From: an uncultured Actinomycetes bacterium
GTDB taxonomy: Bacteria > Actinomycetota > Actinomycetes > Nanopelagicales > Nanopelagicaceae
Assembly (NCBI GenBank): GCA_903842855.1
Contig: CAIMNT010000036.1
Location: forward strand, 1 to 8,004
DNA length: 8,004 nt
Direction of reading: 5' to 3'
The notes beneath the pieces were generated by a model, which saw only the letters and a program-made list of their open reading frames with translations, searched no databases and was not told the origin of the DNA. Both the position numbers and the translations under genes were made by a program. Below, piece by piece: positions 1-6,047 of the stretch (positions are counted from its first letter, which is position 1; every line of letters starts with the position of its first letter).

Positions 1-462
1 AGTAATAGTTACGGAATTTATCTTGATAGCCTCTACTGGGCGATCCATTGAGCCGGTCTTGGTGGTCTCAATCGCATCTACAACTTTCTGAGACGCCTCA
101 TCTTTTACCTCGCCAAAGATCGAGTGCTTGCGGTTGAGCCAGGTTGTTGGAGCTGCTGTGATGAAAAATTGTGAACCGTTTGTGTTCGGTCCAGAGTTTG
201 CCATCGCTAAGAGATATGGGCGATCGAAGTTGAGTTCACCATGGAACTCGTCAGCAAACTTGTAACCGGGTCCGCCAGTACCGGTGCCTTGTGGGCATCC
301 ACCTTGAATCATGAATCCTGCGATGACGCGGTGGAAGATGGTTCCGTTATAGAAATCCTTCTTCGCTAGATCTACAAAATTTTGAACCGTCTTTGGGGTG
401 TGATTGTCGAAGAGCTCAATGACGATATCGCCCTTGGTGGTGTGGAGAGTTGCTGTGGTCAT
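1..462 (-). CDS. ppiA: Cyclophilin-type peptidyl-prolyl cis-trans isomerase (3' end cut by window edge)
   Basis: Catalyses cis-trans isomerisation of Xaa-Pro bonds and assists protein folding. No signal peptide or membrane segment is seen, so it is probably cytoplasmic. The 154 readable residues cover nearly the whole cyclophilin domain. Visible motifs are FHRVI (43-47, catalytic Arg45), MIQGG (51-55), YKFADEFH (67-74), LLAMANSGPNTNGSQFFIT (84-102), Trp108 and KHSIFGEV (112-119). The last residues read VTIT, matching the family's C-terminal strand (VTIS in M. tuberculosis PpiA, from memory), so only a residue or two and the stop should be missing. The ATG at 460-462 is chosen because GGAGG (471-475) lies 8 bases upstream. 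It lacks the roughly 19-residue loop found before FYDGAVFHRV in mycobacterial PpiA. Position downstream of tRNA-Ala near gyrA is the usual actinobacterial place for ppiA. Confidence 0.95.
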   Translation of the reverse strand, partial: MTTATLHTTKGDIVIELFDNHTPKTVQNFVDLAKKDFYNGTIFHRVIAGFMIQGGCPQGTGTGGPGYKFADEFHGELNFDRPYLLAMANSGPNTNGSQFFITAAPTTWLNRKHSIFGEVKDEASQKVVDAIETTKTGSMDRPVEAIKINSVTIT

Positions 463-470
463 GGCTGTTG

Positions 471-475
471 CCTCC
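471..475 (-). promoter_or_regulatory. Ribosome binding site of ppiA
   Basis: On the minus strand GGAGG stands 8 bases ahead of the ATG at 460-462. This fixes the start of the cyclophilin at MTTATLHTT. Confidence 0.7.
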
Positions 476-488
476 GCTTTGAGTGATT

Positions 489-494
489 ATTGTA
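489..494 (-). promoter_or_regulatory. Candidate -10 box for ppiA
   Basis: TACAAT (5 of 6 to TATAAT) lies 8 bases past the 3' end of tRNA-Ala and would start RNA near 482, giving a leader of about 20 bases that includes the GGAGG. No convincing -35 is present: that position falls inside the tRNA-Ala T-arm. The box could therefore be chance, and the gene could instead be co-transcribed with the tRNA. Confidence 0.3.
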
Positions 495-502
495 AAAGTA
501 AG

Positions 503-575
503 TGGAGCCTAGGAGGATCGAACTCCTGACCTCCTGCTTGCAAAGCAGGCGCTCTACCAATTGAGCTAAGGCCCC
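503..575 (-). tRNA. tRNA-Ala (anticodon TGC)
   Basis: A 73-base cloverleaf. The acceptor stem GGGGCCT pairs with AGGCTCC and keeps G3-U70, the hallmark alanine identity pair (bases 573 and 506). The D-arm is GCTC...GAGC. The anticodon stem CCTGC/GCAGG holds loop TTTGCAA with anticodon TGC, and the T-arm has loop TTCGATC. The discriminator is A at 503. The 3' CCA is not encoded (CTT follows), unlike the tRNA-Ile nearby. It follows the oxidoreductase gene and precedes ppiA on the same strand. Confidence 0.97.
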
Positions 576-602
576 GTATTTAATTCAGAATCGGTACCTT
601 AT

Positions 603-661
603 CTGAAGTTTCAGCGGCAAGGAAATCCTTGAAACGGCTATGCGCTTTCAGAAACTTTCAG
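603..661 (-). terminator. Large imperfect stem-loop after the oxidoreductase gene, possible U-less terminator
   Basis: On the minus strand the arm CTGAAAGTTTC (661-651) pairs with GAAACTTCAG (612-603), giving 10 base pairs with one bulged A. Inside it a second small hairpin, CAAGG-ATTT-CCTTG (631-618), can form. The structure starts 8 bases after the oxidoreductase stop codon and ends 27 bases before tRNA-Ala. No T-run follows, so it is not a canonical intrinsic terminator. It may instead stabilise or process the RNA end. Confidence 0.4.
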
Positions 662-669
662 TAGGGCGT

Positions 670-1329
670 CTAGGCGCGCCACTCGGGTAGGCGAACAGGG
701 CTCGCTGCGGCGAGCGCGGTTTTGACGGCTGCTGCATCGCCCACAAGTCCATAAACGGGAGTTCCTGGCTGTTGGCGCCACGACTCATCGATGGTTCCCG
801 CATCCACCGCATCAAATCCAAGTTCTTCGATCAGCTCCATGACAACCTTCTTCGCAGCAGGTTCATCTCCGGCAACGGGTAGCGCCATACGATCAGGATC
901 TCCCTTTGGTTTGGCCTTCTCAATAATGTTCACTGAGTAAATTCCATTGAATGCCTTTACTACTGGGTACCCGATCTGGTTTGAAACCCAGCGGCTCTCA
1001 GTCGCACTGGCCTCAATCTCAGCAATTAATCCGTCACGACGTTGGGCGTAATAGTTACCAGTATCAATGACGACAACACCTGGTTTAGCTCCCGCTAAGA
1101 AATCTTTGGGGAGGTTTGGGATGTTCTTTTCGGGGATAGTAACGACGACAAGATCTGCCCCCTCTGCGGCGGTGGCGGCCGTTCCGGCTTTTGCTCCAGT
1201 TTCAGCGATGAGATCAGAGAGGGACTCCGGTCCGCGGGAGTTTGCAACCGTCACCTCGTGACCTAGTTGAGTGAGGCGGCGAGTTAAATTCCCACCAATA
1301 TTTCCTGCTCCAATGATTCCGATCTTCAT
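670..1329 (-). CDS. NADP-dependent Rossmann oxidoreductase, F420H2:NADP reductase-like
   Basis: A complete 219-residue soluble protein. The N-terminus has the dinucleotide motif GAGNIG (7-12) after the first beta strand, followed by ANSRGPESL (29-37), whose Asn-Ser-Arg suggests preference for the 2'-phosphate of NADP(H). Other family marks are VVVTIP (61-66), VVVIDTGNYY (85-94), KAFNGIY (125-131) and the C-terminal DAVDAGTIDESWRQQPGTPVYG. These place it in the NADP oxidoreductase family that contains archaeal F420H2:NADP+ oxidoreductase (Fno). Many bacterial members have unproven substrates, so use of coenzyme F420 is not shown. The ATG at 1327-1329 is supported by AGGGAG five bases upstream; the stop is TAG. 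It sits alone between tRNA-Ile and tRNA-Ala. Several sampled lines run 47-65 % G+C, higher than neighbouring genes, which hints at acquisition. Confidence 0.85.
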   Translation of the reverse strand: MKIGIIGAGNIGGNLTRRLTQLGHEVTVANSRGPESLSDLIAETGAKAGTAATAAEGADLVVVTIPEKNIPNLPKDFLAGAKPGVVVIDTGNYYAQRRDGLIAEIEASATESRWVSNQIGYPVVKAFNGIYSVNIIEKAKPKGDPDRMALPVAGDEPAAKKVVMELIEELGFDAVDAGTIDESWRQQPGTPVYGLVGDAAAVKTALAAASPVRLPEWRA

Positions 1330-1334
1330 TTTCT

Positions 1335-1340
1335 CTCCCT
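1335..1340 (-). promoter_or_regulatory. Ribosome binding site of the oxidoreductase gene
   Basis: AGGGAG lies five bases ahead of the ATG at 1327-1329. Part of it (GAGGG, 1341-1337) can pair with CCCTC at 1379-1375 if the RNA begins far enough upstream. Confidence 0.6.
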
Positions 1341-1379
1341 CGTGCGCTTTGAATTTGATTCTAATCTGCGCAGAGAGGG
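1337..1379 (-). promoter_or_regulatory. Possible ribosome-site-hiding leader hairpin
   Basis: The minus-strand arm CCCTC-TC-TGCGC (1379-1368) is complementary to GCGCA-C-GAGGG (1347-1337). That gives two 5-bp helices around a small 2x1 internal loop, closing a 20-base loop. The 3' arm overlaps the Shine-Dalgarno. RNA reading through from tRNA-Ile would contain both arms, whereas RNA begun at the -10-like box at 1358-1363 would lack the 5' arm. Only the complementarity is seen; the function is inference. Confidence 0.4.
1358..1363 (-). promoter_or_regulatory. Candidate -10 box for the oxidoreductase gene
   Basis: TAGAAT matches TATAAT at 5 of 6 positions. It would start RNA near 1351, giving a leader of about 20 bases with the Shine-Dalgarno in it. 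No good -35 is seen 16-18 bases upstream. A perfect 10-base palindrome (1365-1374) abuts it on the upstream side. Confidence 0.35.
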
Positions 1380-1397
1380 TTGGCTTGTTGAATACTT

Positions 1398-1475
1398 TGG
1401 TGGGCCTGGGAGGACTTGAACCTCCGACCTCTTCCTTATCAGGGAAGCGCTCTAACCAAGCTGAGCTACAGGCCC
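1398..1475 (-). tRNA. tRNA-Ile (anticodon GAT)
   Basis: A full cloverleaf of 75 bases plus an encoded CCA. The acceptor GGGCCTG pairs with CAGGCCC without mismatch. The D-arm is GCTC with a 10-base loop and GAGC. The anticodon stem CTTCC/GGAAG carries loop CTGATAA with anticodon GAT, the T-arm GGAGG/CCTCC has loop TTCAAGT, and the discriminator is A at 1401 followed by CCA (1400-1398). It lies 46 bases after the gyrA stop with no obvious promoter between, so co-transcription with gyrBA and later processing is likely. Confidence 0.97.
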
Positions 1476-1502
1476 ATTTTCTGGGGTCTTACGAGTGACC
1501 GA

Positions 1503-1527
1503 GGCTACCCGACTTCAGGGGTTAGCC
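1503..1527 (-). other. Hairpin spanning the gyrA stop codon
   Basis: On the minus strand GGCTA (1527-1523) pairs with TAGCC (1507-1503), and CCC pairs with GGG (1510-1508). This gives 8 base pairs with a bulged A and a loop of about 8 bases. The TAA stop (1524-1522) is inside the 5' arm. No T-run follows, so this is more likely a processing or stability element, or a weak terminator, between gyrA and tRNA-Ile. Confidence 0.45.
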
Positions 1528-4014
1528 CAAAATCTCCTCAGAGACGACATCTTTCACCTGTGTAATAGAGACAACTGAAGTGCCCTCATCGAGATTTACC
1601 AATCTCACACCGAGGGTATCGCGGCTGGTCTCGCGGATTTCTGCTACCGCAGTTCGAATCACTACTCCCCCTGAAGTAATCGCAAGAATCTCGTCACTTG
1701 GAAGCACAATCATCGCTCCTACCAAAGTGCCGCGTGAATTCTCATCAATTTTGGCTGCTTTAACACCTAAGCCTCCACGAGCTTGTTCACGATACTCGGC
1801 TAGCGGTGTGCGCTTCGCATAGCCACCATCGGTGGCGGTTAATACATATTGGTCTGGGGATGATCCAGAGATTGCCGCCATGGTTAGAAGTTGATCATCA
1901 GAACGGAACTTCATGCCGATGACTCCAGAAGTGGATCGACCCATGGAGCGGAATGAATTTTCGGCCGCCGCAAAGCGGAGAGACATTCCATGTTTACTAA
2001 CAAGCAAAATCTCATCATCGTTCGTGATGAGCGCCGCGGAGACAACCTCATCATCATCCTTTAAATTAATAGCGATCAACCCGCCGGCGCGAGGTGAGTC
2101 ATACTCCGTCAAAGGCGATTTCTTAACCATTCCACTCTTTGTAGCGATCACCAAATAATGAGTGGGATCGTAATCACGCAGAGAGATGACTTGGGCAATA
2201 GTCTCATCGGGCTTAAATGCCAAAAGGTTTGCGACATGTTGCCCTCGCGCATCACGGCCGGTATCGGGTAGTTCGTGAACCTTGGCGCGATACACCCGGC
2301 CCTTATTGGTAAAGAAGAGCAACCAGTCGTGAGTGGATGCAGTGAAGAAATGATCGACTAGATCATCTTGTTTGAGCGCTGCGCCCTTAACACCTTTACC
2401 GCCACGCCTCTGGGCGCGGTAGAGATCGGCCTTGGTTCGCTTGGAGTATCCACTGCGAGTAATCGTTACAACGACCTCTTGATCTGGGATGAGATCCTCA
2501 ATCGATAGGTCAGATTCTGCTAGAACAATTTGGGTGCGACGTACATCGGCATATTTCTCGCCAAGTTCAAGAAGTTCACTCTTGATGATCTCACGCTGTT
2601 TTGCCTCGCTCGCCAAGATTTCGTTAAGTAGGACGATATCTGCCATAAGCGCTTCGTATTCATCGTTTATTTTCTGACGTTCCAAGGCGGCGATACGACG
2701 CAATTGCATATCGAGAATTGCATTGGCTTGAATCTCATCGACATCAAGCAGCTTCATCAACCCAGTGCGTGCCTCTTCTGGAGTTTTTGAGGCGCGGATT
2801 AATGCAATAACTGCATCCAAAGCATCCAGAGCCTTGAGATAGCCCTGCAATATATGAGCACGTTTTTCGCGCTCTGCTAGGCGATATCGGGTTCGCCGCA
2901 CAATCACTTCGACTTGATGTTCGATGTAATAACGAATGAATTCATCGAGGCGAAGGGTGCGGGGAACACCATCTACGAGAGCCAACATGTTGGCTCCAAA
3001 TGAATCTTGTAACTGGGTGTGCTTATAGAGGTTATTTAGAACTACTTTAGGAGTTGCGTCGTTACGGAGCACGATAACCAAACGCTGTCCTAAACGCTCA
3101 TTACCCTCATCGCGCACATCGGCGATTCCCTTGATGCGGCCCTCTTTAACGAGTTCGGCAATCTTCAAAGCGAGATTATCTGGGTTTACTTGATATGGCA
3201 GTTCAGTTACTACCAAGCAAGTTCTCTTGTTGATCTCTTCAACCTCAACCACAGCGCGCATGATGATAGATCCGCGTCCAGTTCGGTATGCATCTTCGAT
3301 TCCTTGACGACCAACGATGAGAGCCTTGGTTGGAAAATCGGGACCTTTAACAATTGTCATCAACTTAGCGAGTGTCTCTTCTGAAGAGGCATCTGGATTT
3401 TCAAGAGCCCAGACAGTTGCCGCAATAATCTCTGTGAGGTTGTGCGGCGGAATATTTGTTGCCATACCGACTGCAATGCCGGCTGAACCATTTACCAATA
3501 AATTTGGAAAGCGAGATGGAAGAACGGTCGGCTCTTGCGAGCGGCCATCGTAGTTTGGAATAAAGTTGACGGTATCTTCATCGATATCGCGCATCATCTC
3601 CATCGCTAATGGAGCGAGCTTCGCCTCGGTATAACGCATGGCGGCAGCTGGATCATTACCTGGAGATCCAAAGTTTCCATTGCCGTCGATGAGCGGATAA
3701 CGCAGTGACCAGAATTGTGCCAAACGAACTACGGCATCGTAAATAGCTCCGTCACCATGAGGGTGATAGTTACCCATGACATCGCCGACGATACGAGAAG
3801 ATTTGTAATAACCCTTATCTGGCCGATAGCCAGCATCGAACATGGCATATAAGACGCGACGGTGAACCGGCTTTAAGCCATCGCGAACATCGGGAAGAGC
3901 GCGACCAACAATGACTGACATGGCGTAATCCAGATAGCTGCGCGCCATCTCGACTTGAAGGTCAATTGTTTCAACCTTAGAGCCTTCCATGCCCTCTTGA
4001 AATCTATCTTCCAT
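1522..4014 (-). CDS. gyrA: DNA gyrase subunit A
   Basis: The 830-residue breakage-reunion subunit of gyrase. With GyrB it forms the A2B2 enzyme that introduces negative supercoils using ATP. N-terminal topoisomerase IIA core: ARSYLDYAMSVIVGRALPDVRDGLKPVHRRVLYAM (24-58), the quinolone-determining stretch HPHGDGAIYD (84-93), NGNFGSPGND (112-121) and AAMRYTEAKL with active-site Tyr128. A coiled-coil tower follows (about 370-490). The C-terminal pinwheel begins after about 510 and carries the GyrA box QRRGGKG (535-541), which marks it as gyrase rather than ParC, plus degenerate blade repeats such as RGQHVANLLAF and ARGGLGVKAAKI. The start ATG (4014-4012) shares its A with the gyrB TGA stop, so it is translated by coupling; its own Shine-Dalgarno is poor. 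A second ATG eight codons later is possible but lacks a well-spaced site. E. coli Ser83 corresponds to Gly89 here. The length is close to the 838 of M. tuberculosis. Confidence 0.99.
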   Translation of the reverse strand: MEDRFQEGMEGSKVETIDLQVEMARSYLDYAMSVIVGRALPDVRDGLKPVHRRVLYAMFDAGYRPDKGYYKSSRIVGDVMGNYHPHGDGAIYDAVVRLAQFWSLRYPLIDGNGNFGSPGNDPAAAMRYTEAKLAPLAMEMMRDIDEDTVNFIPNYDGRSQEPTVLPSRFPNLLVNGSAGIAVGMATNIPPHNLTEIIAATVWALENPDASSEETLAKLMTIVKGPDFPTKALIVGRQGIEDAYRTGRGSIIMRAVVEVEEINKRTCLVVTELPYQVNPDNLALKIAELVKEGRIKGIADVRDEGNERLGQRLVIVLRNDATPKVVLNNLYKHTQLQDSFGANMLALVDGVPRTLRLDEFIRYYIEHQVEVIVRRTRYRLAEREKRAHILQGYLKALDALDAVIALIRASKTPEEARTGLMKLLDVDEIQANAILDMQLRRIAALERQKINDEYEALMADIVLLNEILASEAKQREIIKSELLELGEKYADVRRTQIVLAESDLSIEDLIPDQEVVVTITRSGYSKRTKADLYRAQRRGGKGVKGAALKQDDLVDHFFTASTHDWLLFFTNKGRVYRAKVHELPDTGRDARGQHVANLLAFKPDETIAQVISLRDYDPTHYLVIATKSGMVKKSPLTEYDSPRAGGLIAINLKDDDEVVSAALITNDDEILLVSKHGMSLRFAAAENSFRSMGRSTSGVIGMKFRSDDQLLTMAAISGSSPDQYVLTATDGGYAKRTPLAEYREQARGGLGVKAAKIDENSRGTLVGAMIVLPSDEILAITSGGVVIRTAVAEIRETSRDTLGVRLVNLDEGTSVVSITQVKDVVSEEILG

Positions 4015-5969
4015 CAGATATCCAAGAACCGAACATCTTTGGCGTTACGTTGAATAAATGAGCGACGTAGATCTACATCTTCACCCATCAGTACCGAGAA
4101 GAGATCATCGGCCGCTGCGGCATCATCGAGAGTTACTTGAACCAAGATGCGATGAGTAGGATCCATAGTGGTATCCCACAACTCTTTCGCGGGCATCTCG
4201 CCCAGCCCTTTAAACCGTTGTATTCCATCCTCTTTAGGAAGGCGTTTTCCAGCTTCGAGACCAATCTTAATAAACCCGTCTCGTTCGCGATCACTGAAAG
4301 CATATTGAACAGGCTCTTTGCCGCCCCACTTCAATTTATAAAGCGGTGGTTGCGCTAGGTAAACAAAACCATTTTCAATCAGAGGTCTCATGAATCGGAA
4401 AAGTAGCGTGAGAAGCAAGGTGCGGATGTGCTGTCCATCAACATCGGCATCTGCCATCAAAATTATCTTGTGATATCGCAATTTGGCGATATCGAACTCA
4501 TCATGTATTCCAGTACCGAGCGCGGTGATGAGAGCTTGAACCTCATTGTTCTGAAGAACGCGATCGATTCTCGCCTTTTCAACATTAAGTATCTTGCCGC
4601 GAATTGGGAGAACTGCTTGATAGCGTGAGTCGCGGCCACCCTTAGTTGATCCACCAGCAGAGTCACCTTCAACTATATAAAGCTCACATTTTTCTGGCTC
4701 GGTCCATTGGCAATCGGCCAACTTTCCTGGCATTCCACGTCCTTCTAAAAGTCCCTTACGTGAACGACTTAGGTCGCGAGCTTTTCGTGCCGCAACTCGA
4801 GCGGCAGCGGCATCGATACTTTTTCGAACAATATCTTTTCCTTCACCGGGATTCTTTTCAAACCAGGTTGTAAGGGATTCGTTCATGGCTTTCTGTGTAA
4901 ATGATTTCGCTTCGGTGTTGCCAAGCTTTGTCTTGGTCTGACCTTCAAATTGTGGTTCACCGATTTTGATGGAGACGATCGCGGTTAATCCTTCACGAAC
5001 ATCATCGCCAGTCAAACGATCCTCTTTCTTGCGGATAAATCCCCACTCTTCGCCAAACTTGTTTACGATCGAAGTTAGCGCGGTACGGAATCCCTCTTCA
5101 TGAGTACCACCCTCTTGAGTGTTGATCGTATTTGCAAAGGTATAGACGCTCTCTGAAAATCCAGTATTCCATTGCATTGCAATTTCGAGTGAGATCTTCT
5201 GCGCTTTATCTTCTGACTCAAAGGAGATGATTGTCTTATGTTGCTCGCCTTTGGTTAAGTTGAGGTGGCGGACGAAATCCACAATTCCGCCCTCATAGTG
5301 ATAGGTCGCGCTTAGTTTGTTTCCAACTTCATCAACACGGCCAGGGCGTTCGTCGGTCAGAGTTAGGGTCAATCCTTTATTGAGAAATGCCATTTCACGA
5401 AAACGAGCTGAGAGAGTTTCAAAGGAGAAATCTGTGGTCTCGAATATTTCAGATGATGGCCAGAATGTGACGGTGGTTCCACTCGATGTGGTGGGCTCAC
5501 CCTTACGTACAGGGCCCTGAGGAACGCCAAGTTTGTACTCTTGATACCAATGGAAGCCGTCGCGCCTTACCTCAACCGAGAGATCTGTTGAAAGAGCGTT
5601 AACGACCGAAATACCGACACCATGTAGTCCGCCTGAGACCGAATACCCGCTATCGCCAAATTTTCCACCTGCGTGGAGCACGGTCAGCACGATCTCCAGC
5701 GCTGGTCGCTTCTCGATCGGATGGAGATCAACAGGGATACCCCGACCGTTGTCCACCACTCGAACTGCCCCATCGGCTAAGAGGGTCACATTGATGGTGT
5801 CGCAGTAGCCGGCTAGCGCCTCATCTACCGAGTTATCGACAACTTCGTAGACCAGATGGTGCAGCCCACGCTCGCCAGTCGAACCGATATACATTCCTGG
5901 GCGCTTGCGAACCGCATCTAGACCTTCAAGGACGGTGATCGCGCTGGCATCGTATGAATTCTCAGTCAC
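4014..5969 (-). CDS. gyrB: DNA gyrase subunit B
   Basis: The 651-residue ATPase subunit of gyrase. GHKL ATPase domain: YEVVDNSVDEALAG with catalytic Glu42 and Mg-binding Asn46, VVDNGRGIPVD with Asp73, and the ATP lid GGLHGVGISVVNALS (113-127). The transducer domain carries QTKTKLGN (344-351), whose Lys346 corresponds to E. coli Lys337. The TOPRIM domain shows YIVEGDSAGGS (Glu434), PIRGKILNVEKA (455-466) and MADADVDGQH with Asp507, Asp509 and Asp511. The C-terminal tail has QRFKGLGEMPAKELWDTTMDP. It lacks the large insert of proteobacterial GyrB, as expected at this length. The start is GTG (5969-5967), six bases after a strong AGGAGG. It overlaps gyrA by one base. The 165-base leader region upstream holds a candidate promoter and a hairpin, so the gyrBA pair probably has its own regulated transcript. 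Confidence 0.99.
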   Translation of the reverse strand: MTENSYDASAITVLEGLDAVRKRPGMYIGSTGERGLHHLVYEVVDNSVDEALAGYCDTINVTLLADGAVRVVDNGRGIPVDLHPIEKRPALEIVLTVLHAGGKFGDSGYSVSGGLHGVGISVVNALSTDLSVEVRRDGFHWYQEYKLGVPQGPVRKGEPTTSSGTTVTFWPSSEIFETTDFSFETLSARFREMAFLNKGLTLTLTDERPGRVDEVGNKLSATYHYEGGIVDFVRHLNLTKGEQHKTIISFESEDKAQKISLEIAMQWNTGFSESVYTFANTINTQEGGTHEEGFRTALTSIVNKFGEEWGFIRKKEDRLTGDDVREGLTAIVSIKIGEPQFEGQTKTKLGNTEAKSFTQKAMNESLTTWFEKNPGEGKDIVRKSIDAAAARVAARKARDLSRSRKGLLEGRGMPGKLADCQWTEPEKCELYIVEGDSAGGSTKGGRDSRYQAVLPIRGKILNVEKARIDRVLQNNEVQALITALGTGIHDEFDIAKLRYHKIILMADADVDGQHIRTLLLTLLFRFMRPLIENGFVYLAQPPLYKLKWGGKEPVQYAFSDRERDGFIKIGLEAGKRLPKEDGIQRFKGLGEMPAKELWDTTMDPTHRILVQVTLDDAAAADDLFSVLMGEDVDLRRSFIQRNAKDVRFLDI

Positions 5970-5974
5970 AACCC

Positions 5975-5981
5975 ACCTCCT
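5975..5981 (-). promoter_or_regulatory. Strong Shine-Dalgarno of gyrB
   Basis: AGGAGGT ends five bases before the GTG start codon. This is the strongest ribosome site in the window, and it supports the GTG over any other start. Confidence 0.85.
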
Positions 5982-5990
5982 CTAACTCCG

Positions 5991-6015
5991 TGGCACCAGA
6001 TCTAAAATGGCGCCA
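5991..6015 (-). promoter_or_regulatory. Hairpin in the gyrB leader
   Basis: On the minus strand TGGCGCCA (6015-6008) pairs fully with TGGTGCCA (5998-5991), with one G-U pair, around the 9-base loop TTTTAGATC. It ends 9 bases before the gyrB Shine-Dalgarno and has no T-run after it, so it is not a terminator. The two near-identical octamers, 17 bases centre to centre, could also be a protein-binding site in DNA. It may control gyrB expression; no known family was recognised. Confidence 0.5.
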
Positions 6016-6047
6016 AACTGCCAAAACCAATTCTTGGGCGAATATGG

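Noticed and set aside
463..502. Pairing of the ppiA GGAGG with CCTCC in the tRNA-Ala T-arm as a regulatory switch
   Set aside because: The tRNA half would fold into its own stable cloverleaf and be cut away, so a five-base match is not persuasive.
503..1475. Integrated element between the two tRNA genes with attachment repeats
   Set aside because: I found no integrase, no transposase, and no copy of either tRNA 3' end on the other side of the oxidoreductase. Only a single-gene insertion can be suggested.
1271..1498. Plus-strand open frame across the tRNA-Ile gene
   Set aside because: It reads through the antisense of a clear tRNA and the start of the oxidoreductase. Its GLGGLEPPTSS stretch is simply the reverse of a tRNA, a common false protein.
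4463..4672. Open frames on both strands within gyrB, and similar ones within gyrA and recF
   Set aside because: All lie inside strongly conserved coding sequence in another frame and have no ribosome site or family motif.
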